NCBI GenBank assembly: GCA_019637955.1
Contig: JAHBUS010000003.1
Location: 310,001 to 374,000 of the forward strand
Direction of reading: 5' to 3'
Length of the DNA stretch: 64,000 bases
DNA from: Pseudobdellovibrionaceae bacterium
Lineage (GTDB): Bacteria > Bdellovibrionota > Bdellovibrionia > Bdellovibrionales > Bdellovibrionaceae
In this document: piece by piece, positions 49,501 to 56,077 of the stretch
How positions within the stretch are numbered: position 1 is the stretch's first letter
Layout: each line of letters opens with the position of its first letter
Position numbers and translations under genes: made by a program
The notes under the pieces: model-generated
Seen by the model: the letters and a program-made list of their open reading frames with translations, nothing else
Database searches by the model: none
What the model was told of the DNA's origin: nothing

Positions 49501-49638
49501 AGTGGGACGGTTAAGGTTAGGAAAGACATCTACGGGTAGGCCCGGTAAGAGCCAGGCTCCGTACACGCAAATAGCAAGGGCCAAAAGACCCACGATCAGA
49601 CGCCTTTTCAATGAAAGGCGAATCATTAAATCGAGCAT
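46504..49638 (-). CDS. Heavy-metal RND efflux pump (CusA/CzcA family)
   Basis: A 1044-residue protein, the full length of the family, with ATG 49638 and GAGGAATT upstream. Heavy-metal type signatures are seen: VDVFPNLNRPTVTVLTEAHGL, RSSSGIGISIIYVEFDWGT, and helix IV with GLAIAIGELVDDAIVDVENVFRR (Asp/Glu of the proton path). It should drive metal ions from the periplasm or cytoplasm out through the TolC-type channel at 44756. A usual adaptor (CusB/CzcB) gene is missing from the operon. Confidence 0.9.
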   Translation of the reverse strand: MLDLMIRLSLKRRLIVGLLALAICVYGAWLLPGLPVDVFPNLNRPTVTVLTEAHGLAPEEVESLVTLPIESTLNGTPGVLRLRSSSGIGISIIYVEFDWGTEIFRNRQLIAERLQLLEGKLPPGLQPIMGPVTSIMGEIQFIGVTSPDASVTPMDLRTLADWTLRPRLMTIPGISQVVVMGGEVKQYQILVSSEKLQKRAVSLEDLKRALSEISENTTGGFINVSDKEYLIRPLGRVASLEDIENSLVGLHLGNPVLVKDVAEVRIGAKAKRGEGSINAKHSVILTIQKQPSASTIDLTKAVENEIEQMKKGLPAGVHLETDLFKQSHFIEAAVGNVEEALRDGIIMVAIILFLFLMNWRTTAITLVAIPMSLLVTVIVFHVFGLGINTMTLGGLAIAIGELVDDAIVDVENVFRRLRENRVKGNSKGFMRVIFEASSEVRNSIVLSTIIVVLVFLPLFALGGIEGRLFVPLGIAYIISIIASLFVSLTVTPILCSYLLPQSKAVHEEKEGRLVSGLKAIAHKVLDWTLPHPKSVLAGAAVILVLSLMLLPLMGRNFLPEFNEGTATIGVAGAPGISLPASDALGKKIEEAILSVPEVKSTVRRTGRAEMDEHAEGVHWHEIDVDFKPEGRKREIVLQEIRERIEKTGDVYVNLGQPISHRLDHLLSGVRAQIAVKVFGYDLSELRRFGGQIQDVMKDIDGVVDLQTEPLVLIPQLKIAIDREMSAKYGIRSGTLAENLEIALNGETVTQFLENQRMHEVFMRLDDSSRETPEKIEQTLVKFMPTGQGVRLGEVSSVYPGTGPNMINREDMQRRIVISANTHGRDLGSVVGEIQKRISEKVQLPEGYFIKLGGQFESQQTATQRILWLGILSMLGILLVLYVHFKSWILSFQVMLNVPLALIGSIIAIYITERTLSVATLVAFITLCGIATRNGILLISHYLHLMKEEGERFDRQMVVRGSLERLVPVLMTASTAALALIPLLLSQGEPGKEILYPVAVVIVGGLISSTLLDLIVTPTVFLKFGKQAVQNYLNREQQHEKGEWK

Positions 49639-49734
49639 AATTCCTCACGCTCATGCGAGCGCCGCAAACTGAAGTCGTAACCATGACAAGCGGAAAGCCG
49701 CTAGCGCTGGTTGCCATCGAAAATGTGATTGGAA

Positions 49735-50112
49735 TTAAGCTGAAATCGGAGGTCGGAAAATAGATCCAAGGGCGCGGTCCAAGACAGGATCGGCGCTCAA
49801 CGTGTAGGTCATCTTAGTTGTTTTGTCGTTCAAATAGAAAAAGCCCGAAGAGTCAGGCAGCGCCAGAATCGTTGTCACGGCAATTTGAATCATATGAGTG
49901 TGCGAGTCATGGTGCTCACCAGCAGGTAGGGTCTGGCTAGTCTCATTGTTAGACGCTTGCTCTTCATCATGGTGGTGATGATCAGCGCTCTCAGATTCAT
50001 CATGGGAGTGGGTATGCGAGTAAGAAATCTCAATGGTGCCCGCGGGCGTTTGGCTCGCAAGAGACGCGGTACCCGAGAGGGTCATCGCGAAAAGGCTGAA
50101 AAGAATTACCAT
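49735..50112 (-). CDS. His-rich secreted protein heading the metal operon
   Basis: A 125-residue protein from ATG 50112 (a GTG two codons upstream is possible). The N-terminus is a signal peptide; the mature part has two His/Asp clusters (HTHSHDESESADHHHHDEE and EHHDSHTHM) and a C-terminal beta part. This composition is that of periplasmic metal-binding proteins found with Czc/Cnr pumps. It lies 97 bp upstream of the pump gene on the same strand. Confidence 0.68.
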   Translation of the reverse strand: MVILFSLFAMTLSGTASLASQTPAGTIEISYSHTHSHDESESADHHHHDEEQASNNETSQTLPAGEHHDSHTHMIQIAVTTILALPDSSGFFYLNDKTTKMTYTLSADPVLDRALGSIFRPPISA

Positions 50113-50300
50113 TGTTCTCACATCTTCATTATTTGCATGTTCAAAACTAGAAAACAAGTGGCTATCTAGGCTTGCCGCTAAAAGCCAACAAAGATCTCAC
50201 AAAGAATCATCATCTAAGGCGGTCTTGTAATGATCGAGAAATTAGAACGAAGAAAAATTTAGATCAATGGAAGTGATTGAGGGGAGTGGGGAGCGGAGTT

Positions 50301-50723
50301 CGCGGCGAGGATTGCCTAACGGAGACTCGGACGATGTCCTCATCGGTTGGCGCTCCTCGCTTTGACAGCTTCGAGCCTCCGTCTCTGCGCCTACATCTGG
50401 CGATTACGCCAGTCCTGGTTGCTCGCGCACCGCTCGCGGTCGTTCCGGATTGCGGGAGCTGCTCCTGATTGCTCGTCGCTGACTTCGCTGGTCGCAGCTT
50501 TGCGTGTATGGCCTCTGGAGACTCGGACGATGTCCTCATCGGTCGTCCATCCTCGCTTTGACAGTTCCGCGCCTCCGGCGCTGCACCTACATGTGCGCGA
50601 GTACGCGCACGCGTTGACAGCTCTGTGCCCTCCGGGCACCCGCTTACTTGTCCATGAGTACATGGACCGTTCACAGCTTTGGCGCCTCCGGGCCGCCGCT
50701 TACATGTCCACGATTACGTGGAC
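50301..50723 (+). repeat. Hairpin-rich dispersed repeat, cluster R13
   Basis: Starts with a GCGAGGATTG-type unit, then a GGGAGCTGC...GCAGC unit and the conserved GACTCGGACGATGTCC unit, nearly identical to R4 and R9. Three hairpin pairs in tandem follow: GTGCGCG-AGTA-CGCGCAC, GTCCATG-AGTA-CATGGAC and GTCCACG-ATTA-CGTGGAC (ends 50723). After it a 9-bp inverted repeat AGGAAAGCC...GGCTTTCCT (50774-50801) precedes the SRAP gene. Confidence 0.82.
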
Positions 50724-50826
50724 ACTGGGATCTTACACCTGCCTTTCTATAGCTCTTTTCGGAAAAAGGTCGGAGGAAAGCCTACTTGGCGTGGCTTTCC
50801 TTGGTCACACCCGATATTCTTTGAGG

Positions 50827-51474
50827 GTGTGTTCAGAATACAACTGGGAACTACACCCAGACCTTTCCGAAGCTCTTTATGCGTATACGCCGATTCCGGA
50901 TGCGGCGGGGCTGAAGAAGCATGTTCGAATTACGAACACAGCTCCCGTGTTCGTGAAAGAGAATTTGAGGCTGATGCGGTTTGGACTGCTGCCGTCGTGG
51001 TCCAAAGAGCCGAAGGTGAAGTTTGCGACGCATAACGCTCGCCTGGACACGATTGAAGAGAAGGCGACTTGGCGCACGCCCTTTAAGAGAAATCACTGCC
51101 TGGTGCCGATGGGCTCGTTTCTTGAGCCGATCTACACGGGCGAGTACGCTGGTAACATCGTTGGCTTTAAGACTAAGAACGATGAGCCGCTCGTCGCCGC
51201 CGGTATCTATGATACCTGGATCAATAAAGACACGGGTGAAGTGATCGATTCGTTTGCGATCATCACGCACGATCCGCCCAAATATGTCGCGGACATCGGC
51301 CACGACCGCTGTCCGCTCTTCCTGAAGAAGTCCGTCTACAAAGAATGGCTCGAGTTGTCACCCGATGAGTCGGGGACGTTTAAGGCGTTCTTGGAAGGCA
51401 ACCAAGCGCTTCCGGAATTCAAAGTTGAGATTTCAAGAGAGCTCAAAAACAAGAAGGCGACGATGGTAAAATAG
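50827..51474 (+). CDS. yedK: SOS response-associated peptidase (SRAP/YedK family)
   Basis: A 215-residue protein. The start is placed at GTG 50827 because SRAP enzymes need Cys at position 2, and the next codon is TGT. Further active-site parts are visible: FGLLPSWSKEP, THNARLDTIEEKATWRTPFK (Asn, Arg, Glu), PMGSFLEP and GHDRCPLFL with the catalytic His. The family crosslinks to abasic sites in single-stranded DNA and protects them. The longer upstream frame reads through repeat R13 and is rejected. No strong ribosome site is seen. Confidence 0.83.
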   Translation: MCSEYNWELHPDLSEALYAYTPIPDAAGLKKHVRITNTAPVFVKENLRLMRFGLLPSWSKEPKVKFATHNARLDTIEEKATWRTPFKRNHCLVPMGSFLEPIYTGEYAGNIVGFKTKNDEPLVAAGIYDTWINKDTGEVIDSFAIITHDPPKYVADIGHDRCPLFLKKSVYKEWLELSPDESGTFKAFLEGNQALPEFKVEISRELKNKKATMVK

Positions 51475-51750
51475 CTAAAGGGCGGCTCTCGCGTTCTTGA
51501 GAGCGGACTTGGCCGTGCGAGCATAATCCTTAACTAAAGTGCTCATGACCGTCTGCTCATCCATACCCAGTAGGACAATTAGCTTTCCAAGCGCATTCAG
51601 TGGAATTTTGGAACCATTCTCGATCATGTAAATGAATTGTCCATTCTGATACCCGAGCAAGCGGCCAACTTCTTTTTGAGTTAAGCCTTTACGCTCTCTT
51701 GCAGTTTTGATCATTCCGGCTACTGTTTTGACTGTATTCATAGACTTCAA
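51475..51750 (-). CDS. XRE-family regulator
   Basis: A 91-residue protein with a helix-turn-helix at about residues 13-62 (IKTARERKGLTQKEVGRLLG, NGQFIYMIENGSKIPLNALGKLIVLLGM) and a basic C-terminus (KSALKNARAAL). The start may be Met1 (51750) or Met4. It ends directly at the SRAP stop codon, with no base between the convergent genes. Its target is unknown. Confidence 0.72.
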   Translation of the reverse strand: MKSMNTVKTVAGMIKTARERKGLTQKEVGRLLGYQNGQFIYMIENGSKIPLNALGKLIVLLGMDEQTVMSTLVKDYARTAKSALKNARAAL

Positions 51751-51786
51751 GTTCTCGTTTTGTATTGTTCGATTTGGGTATCGGAA

Positions 51787-52428
51787 TCAGTTACCAAGTG
51801 CTTTTTCGATCGCGGTAGCAAGCTCTTGCTTGCTGATCCCTTGAACTTTCACACCGTTGACAAAAAAAGTGGGTGTGGCTTTGACCTCAAGTTTTTTTCC
51901 ATCTTCATAGTCTTTTCTGATTTTTTCACCGTGCTCTTGCAGGACTTTGGTTTTATCAAGGGCTGCTTGTTCGATTCCAATCTGCTCAAGGTATCCAGGA
52001 ATCAAGTCAGGACGGGGGGCGTGATGACTTCCCCATTCAGGCTGCATTTGAAACAGGAGCCCAAGGGCGGCCTCGAACTTTCCCGTTTCCCGGGCCTCTT
52101 CAAGCACGGCGGCGGCATAGGCCGAGTTGGCATGAAAGGGCATGTAGCGAATGACGAGTTTTACTTTTCCTTGAAACTGACTCAAAAGCTCTTTCACAGC
52201 CGGAAAGCTGGCGCGGCAGGCTTCGCACTCTGGATCTAAGAACTCAACCATCGTGACGGGCGCGCTGCGATCGCCTAAGACGGGAGAGTGCGGGCGAACG
52301 AGAAGCTCTTGATCCACTCCGCCTGACTCATTCTTTGAATTCATTCGTGAGTTAAGATAATCAGCGGCCATGAACCCGATGAACCCTAAGACAACGACGA
52401 TAATCACATAGTAGCGGCTATTTTTCAT
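51787..52428 (-). CDS. DsbA-family thiol oxidoreductase
   Basis: A 213-residue protein with one N-terminal membrane anchor (about residues 6-26). The thioredoxin-fold core is clear: VTMVEFLDPECEACRASFPAV, with the CEAC redox pair at about 69-72, and cis-Pro in ATPTFFVNGVKVQG. It should act in the periplasm as a disulfide oxidase. It overlaps the DsbB-like gene by 11 nt, and the pair resembles the BdbC/BdbD arrangement. Confidence 0.83.
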   Translation of the reverse strand: MKNSRYYVIIVVVLGFIGFMAADYLNSRMNSKNESGGVDQELLVRPHSPVLGDRSAPVTMVEFLDPECEACRASFPAVKELLSQFQGKVKLVIRYMPFHANSAYAAAVLEEARETGKFEAALGLLFQMQPEWGSHHAPRPDLIPGYLEQIGIEQAALDKTKVLQEHGEKIRKDYEDGKKLEVKATPTFFVNGVKVQGISKQELATAIEKALGN

Positions 52429-52852
52429 TTTTGACTCCAGCTTTGTAAAACAAGATATGCAAAGCGCTTAAAATCAAGAACGCAGTGAGGGACATGAGCG
52501 GAATGCTCATGAACCCAAAAACGGCAATCTGCTTAGTTGTACACGAGACCCCTTGCTGGCACGGAATGATGCTTTCACTTAAAATCTCATAGTACAAAAG
52601 GCAGTGGTAAAGCGAAATTGCCAGACCAATGACCGAAAAAGGAAAGCTGTACCTCGCAAATCTAGTATCGTCGCTCCAGAGCGCTGTTCCTAAGATCAAG
52701 GCGAGCGGATACATGCAAATTCTTTGGTACCAACATAGAACACAAGGTGGAAGCTTAAGGACTTCACTGAAATATAGACTTCCGCCGGTGGCAACGACCG
52801 TGACCAAAAACATCAATTGGAGAAGAATCTGCGGATTAAAAGTTTTATTCAT
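52418..52852 (-). CDS. DsbB-family disulfide oxidoreductase
   Basis: A 144-residue protein with four hydrophobic segments. Cys37 and Cys40 form the CVLC pair in PPCVLCWYQRICMYPLALILG, and a second pair lies in IIPCQQGVSC. These are the four essential cysteines of DsbB/BdbC, which passes electrons from DsbA to quinone. The ATG at 52852 is chosen; the open frame to 52900 adds a charged segment without a purpose. It is coupled to the DsbA gene. Confidence 0.84.
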   Translation of the reverse strand: MNKTFNPQILLQLMFLVTVVATGGSLYFSEVLKLPPCVLCWYQRICMYPLALILGTALWSDDTRFARYSFPFSVIGLAISLYHCLLYYEILSESIIPCQQGVSCTTKQIAVFGFMSIPLMSLTAFLILSALHILFYKAGVKNEK

Positions 52853-52903
52853 GAGATCAATGTCTCTCGGAGCGTAGCTGCAAGCAAGTTGCACCCGCAT
52901 AAA

Positions 52904-53236
52904 CTAAGGATGATGCGGATGGATTTTTTCCACATACATGTCTTCAGTCATGATGAGGTTATCTTGGGGTTCAACGAGTGAATCGTTGGAATCAATCTTT
53001 TCGATGACTCTGGCTTTGCCGACCGAGATCTTTTCACAATCCTTGGAACCTTTCGATGGGACCGGGCAGGACATTTCGTAGACATTCAAAATTTCACCAG
53101 TTTTCGCCTCAAATTTTCCAAGTCCTACACGCACCAACTTGGAGTCTGCCTCTCGATTGACGCTCTTTACCCGGTGCTCGTGAGCGCACGACGTCGATAT
53201 CAAAACTAGCAAGGATAAAGGGACCAAATATTTCAC
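52904..53236 (-). CDS. Lipoprotein with His-rich C-terminus, paralogue of 42802
   Basis: A 110-residue protein with lipobox STSC followed by AHEHRV. It aligns with the lipoprotein at 42802-43143 along its length (VGLGKFEAKTGEILNVYEMSC, GKARVIEKIDSNDS, DMYVEKIHPHHP). The conserved His at both ends suggests metal binding at the outer or inner membrane surface. It is followed by the DsbB gene after 51 bp and probably shares its transcript. Confidence 0.66.
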   Translation of the reverse strand: MKYLVPLSLLVLISTSCAHEHRVKSVNREADSKLVRVGLGKFEAKTGEILNVYEMSCPVPSKGSKDCEKISVGKARVIEKIDSNDSLVEPQDNLIMTEDMYVEKIHPHHP

Positions 53237-53540
53237 GTCATTTCCTTTTCGTCGATCATCTGCACAAACAAGGTCAGGCCTTGTCGTGCCTAAAAACGCT
53301 AACTCAGTGAACGGTTTCTGATCAAGCGAACTCGATGGGAAGAGCAGTCACCGCAGGGCACATGTTTCAATGGCGGTGTTCCAAGATAACTTGGAACTTA
53401 AGGCTACGTTTTTCCTCGTAAAAACAACGTAGATATTTTTCCGGGTTAAAGTAAAAAAACTGAAATCAAGTTTACTTCGGCTTGGGGTGTCGATATTGGC
53501 GATAACGATTCGTGACCCATTAACCCGAGAGTTTTGAGGT
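53237..53540. other. Divergent intergenic region
   Basis: There is no gene that I can support in these 304 bp. The region separates the minus-strand lipoprotein from the plus-strand envelope enzyme and must hold both promoters. Two small inverted repeats occur: TCCAAGATAACTTGGA (about 53379-53394) and GTTTTTCCTCGTAAAAAC (about 53408-53425). They may be operators. Confidence 0.4.
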
Positions 53541-55310
53541 GTGATCGTGATTCGTTTGCTTTTAACTTTGCCGATAATTTTGACCGTGAGCGCAAGTTTC
53601 GCTCAAAGCCCAGTCTCAACGATTGAGCAGTACAATGATCAGCTACCATATTGGGGTGTGAGCTGGAGTCCAGGTTCAAACGCGATCAACGGCTACTATC
53701 CGAGTTTTTATACTGGGTTTGTCATGCGCAGCCAGTCTCCGGAAAGAATTCACGTCCGCACAAGCCGTGGGAACCAAACCCGAGTTTCGGTCATTTTGGA
53801 CGAAGCAACGATCAACGATTATCTTTTTGACCTCGTCAAACGCCAAAGCTTCTACAAGAAAGCAACCTCGGCGGGACCTTTCAAACTAAACCCCTCCGGG
53901 GCAAAAACTTTGCCTCAGCTGGAGATGTTTAATCAAATTCTGGAAAGCCCGAACTACGCAATTAAAGAATTTGTGGCAAACAGCGATAAAAAAAACGCAG
54001 AAGAAATTTACTCGAAGAGCTTAGAGACCCTTCGCGCCTTGAATCCGGGCCGCGTCTTTATGCTAAAAATCGATCTCGCGAGTGAGTATGCTCGATGGAA
54101 ACGAGAAATGACGGTCCTTGGTGCGGGAAACCCAGCTTTGATCACAGCTGACGCGCAGAAAACGATTGTCGCTCTCAACTCGATGGTTTTCGGCCGCATT
54201 AACTACACGGAAAAGCCTTCGGCGGATTTGATCGCAAAGCTGACTCAGGCTTTGGTGCAGGCGCATTCCAGCGATGCTTCCGGCTTTACCGCCTACATCA
54301 ACGCCATAAAATCAGCAACCGGGACCAAGTACGCGTTTCGCGTGCTGGACGGCGGCGCCTGGAAACCGGCGCTCTCCTGCACCGCGGACTCGTGCGTTCT
54401 TCAGTACCCGGAGTTTACAGCCATTTACCCGACCGGTTCGGCGATGGAAAAAACCAAAGATGAGTTCGGAAACACGATCAACTCCTACTCAACACCCGGT
54501 CTTTGGCAGTTTCTTTCCCGCGCAGGAAAGCACGAAGTGGATAACATCAGAAATGAGCCGTACTACGGTTATGCACCGAAGATGGACTATGAAGGCATCG
54601 GTAACGGGTTTCACAACCCCGCCGTTCGCTTCTGGGGTCCGCCGAAGGAGCTAAAGAGCGCGCTTGGTATTCCGACCGCGCATAACACGCTCTGGGCTGT
54701 TAAACGCGGCGGGGTCTCGCGCGGATGTTTGAGGTTCCCGCTGGGTCATCTTTGGGAGTTCCGCCAAATTTTCCCGGTTGAGAACGAGAAAATGACCAAG
54801 GTCATGTTCTTTGGAAACCGTTCGCAAGATTTTGATGTCTATGACATTGACGGAGATGGCCGCCCTGAAGTGATGGGAGTGCAGTACATGATCTCATATG
54901 GCCTTCAAGGCACAAGCGGTCTTGCAACGCGCGAGGGCACCGGGATGGAGATCAATGAAGGTAAAAAGTATGAGTTTTACCAAGACCTTTACGGAGCGCG
55001 CAGCGTGTTTGGTTTTGATGGCGGTAGTCAGTTTTCGTTTGAGAATCCGACGATCTCTTATCCTTCATATCTGGATCTTCGCAAGAAAAGCGTCGCGGTT
55101 CGGGTGAAGATGCAAGGACGGTATAAGCTCTATGAACAAAAATATGAGCGCGAAAAAGTTCAGTTTTACGCTCTCGCTGGCGATATGTCGCCCGAAAACA
55201 AGCAGCTCGTGCGGCTGATGGGCCGAGTTCGCGGCTGCGCCCCAAGTGCAGACAAAGCGGCCTGCGGGGAATCGGCTTTCGAGCAAGAATCCAAGGGCCT
55301 TTTGCGATAA
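53541..55310 (+). CDS. Secreted protein with L,D-transpeptidase-like motif
   Basis: A 589-residue protein with a signal peptide (IRLLLTLPIILTVSASFAQ). Near residue 385-400 the segment NTLWAVKRGGVSRGCLRFPLGHLWEFRQI resembles the YkuD catalytic motif (SxGCxR with the nucleophile Cys). A DIDGDGRPEV loop near 440 looks like a calcium-binding hand. The family normally crosslinks or attaches to peptidoglycan; in predatory bacteria such enzymes also modify the prey wall. The rest of the protein is not recognised, so the enzyme class is tentative. GTG 53541 is used, with GAGG upstream. Confidence 0.55.
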   Translation: MIVIRLLLTLPIILTVSASFAQSPVSTIEQYNDQLPYWGVSWSPGSNAINGYYPSFYTGFVMRSQSPERIHVRTSRGNQTRVSVILDEATINDYLFDLVKRQSFYKKATSAGPFKLNPSGAKTLPQLEMFNQILESPNYAIKEFVANSDKKNAEEIYSKSLETLRALNPGRVFMLKIDLASEYARWKREMTVLGAGNPALITADAQKTIVALNSMVFGRINYTEKPSADLIAKLTQALVQAHSSDASGFTAYINAIKSATGTKYAFRVLDGGAWKPALSCTADSCVLQYPEFTAIYPTGSAMEKTKDEFGNTINSYSTPGLWQFLSRAGKHEVDNIRNEPYYGYAPKMDYEGIGNGFHNPAVRFWGPPKELKSALGIPTAHNTLWAVKRGGVSRGCLRFPLGHLWEFRQIFPVENEKMTKVMFFGNRSQDFDVYDIDGDGRPEVMGVQYMISYGLQGTSGLATREGTGMEINEGKKYEFYQDLYGARSVFGFDGGSQFSFENPTISYPSYLDLRKKSVAVRVKMQGRYKLYEQKYEREKVQFYALAGDMSPENKQLVRLMGRVRGCAPSADKAACGESAFEQESKGLLR

Positions 55311-55317
55311 GTAAACC

Positions 55318-55353
55318 AAGGCCACGGGCAATCTCGCCCGCGGCCTTTTCTTT
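55318..55353. terminator. Bidirectional terminator between convergent genes
   Basis: An interrupted stem (AAGGCC-a-CGGGC with GCCCG-c-GGCCTT, 55318-55347) is followed by TTCTTT. It serves the plus-strand gene and, on the other strand, overlaps the end of the M23 gene. Confidence 0.8.
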
Positions 55354-56044
55354 ATCGTTTTTCGTAATGAAGGTGAGGTCCGGTGCTTCGGCCCGTCGAT
55401 CCGACTTTGCCGATCACAGTGCCTTGAGTAACACGCTGATTTCTTTTCGCAATCGCCTTTGAAAGGTGAGCATATCTCGTGACAACGCCGCCGGCGTGTC
55501 TGATTTCGACCAGAATTCCATATGATCCAGCCCAGCCTGACTTGGTCACGGTACCGTCAGCCGCCGCTTTGACCGGAGTTCCTTTCGTAGCGGCAATGTC
55601 GGTACCCGCATGGTACTTCATGCGCTTAAGGATCGGGTGTCTACGCATGCCCGGTTTTCCAGTGATCCGTCCGCGAGCGGGCTGAATGAATCCGGGGCCA
55701 GCGACGGCGGTTTCTTCTAGAGTTTCGATTTCAGAGAGCTCGTCCTGAGAAACCCAGGCCGACATGCTCTTGTTAATCAAGACTTTCAAATACTCCCGTC
55801 CTTCTTGATCTTGGCCTGTTGCCAAGACATCAATGACGGACCCGGCAGGAACGCTCATGGCGACGCCATCTTTAAACTCAGGGTTTTCCGGGAAATCCAG
55901 GAGGCCCATCTCTTCGCTATTGAGATTGTAGGCGGTCATGTTTTCATCCTTGTTCAAGAAAAGCGCGCTTTCGTCTTGGGCAAAAGCGCTCACGCTTAAG
56001 AGCGTGACCGCAAGTAGGCTGGAAATAAGATTGACTGTTTTCAT
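55352..56044 (-). CDS. M23-family peptidase (LytM-type)
   Basis: A 230-residue protein with a signal peptide (VNLISSLLAVTLLSVSAFAQ), an SH3-like domain (SVIDVLATGQDQEGREYLKVLI) and a C-terminal M23 domain: RRHPILKRMKYHAGTDIAA (HxxxD zinc ligands), RYAHLSKA and GPHLHYE. It should cleave peptidoglycan cross-bridges in the periplasm or in the prey wall. The last gene of a minus-strand run of wall enzymes, 33 bp after the NlpC-like gene. Confidence 0.88.
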   Translation of the reverse strand: MKTVNLISSLLAVTLLSVSAFAQDESALFLNKDENMTAYNLNSEEMGLLDFPENPEFKDGVAMSVPAGSVIDVLATGQDQEGREYLKVLINKSMSAWVSQDELSEIETLEETAVAGPGFIQPARGRITGKPGMRRHPILKRMKYHAGTDIAATKGTPVKAAADGTVTKSGWAGSYGILVEIRHAGGVVTRYAHLSKAIAKRNQRVTQGTVIGKVGSTGRSTGPHLHYEKR

Positions 56045-56077
56045 ATTCTCTCCTTGAGAATTGGCCGATGTTTTTTC

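Noticed and set aside
1187-50723. Repeat clusters as integron attC sites or a CRISPR array
   Set aside because: The required GTTRRRY/RYYYAAC core pair is absent and no integrase is seen; the units are hairpins without constant-length unique spacers and no cas gene is present.
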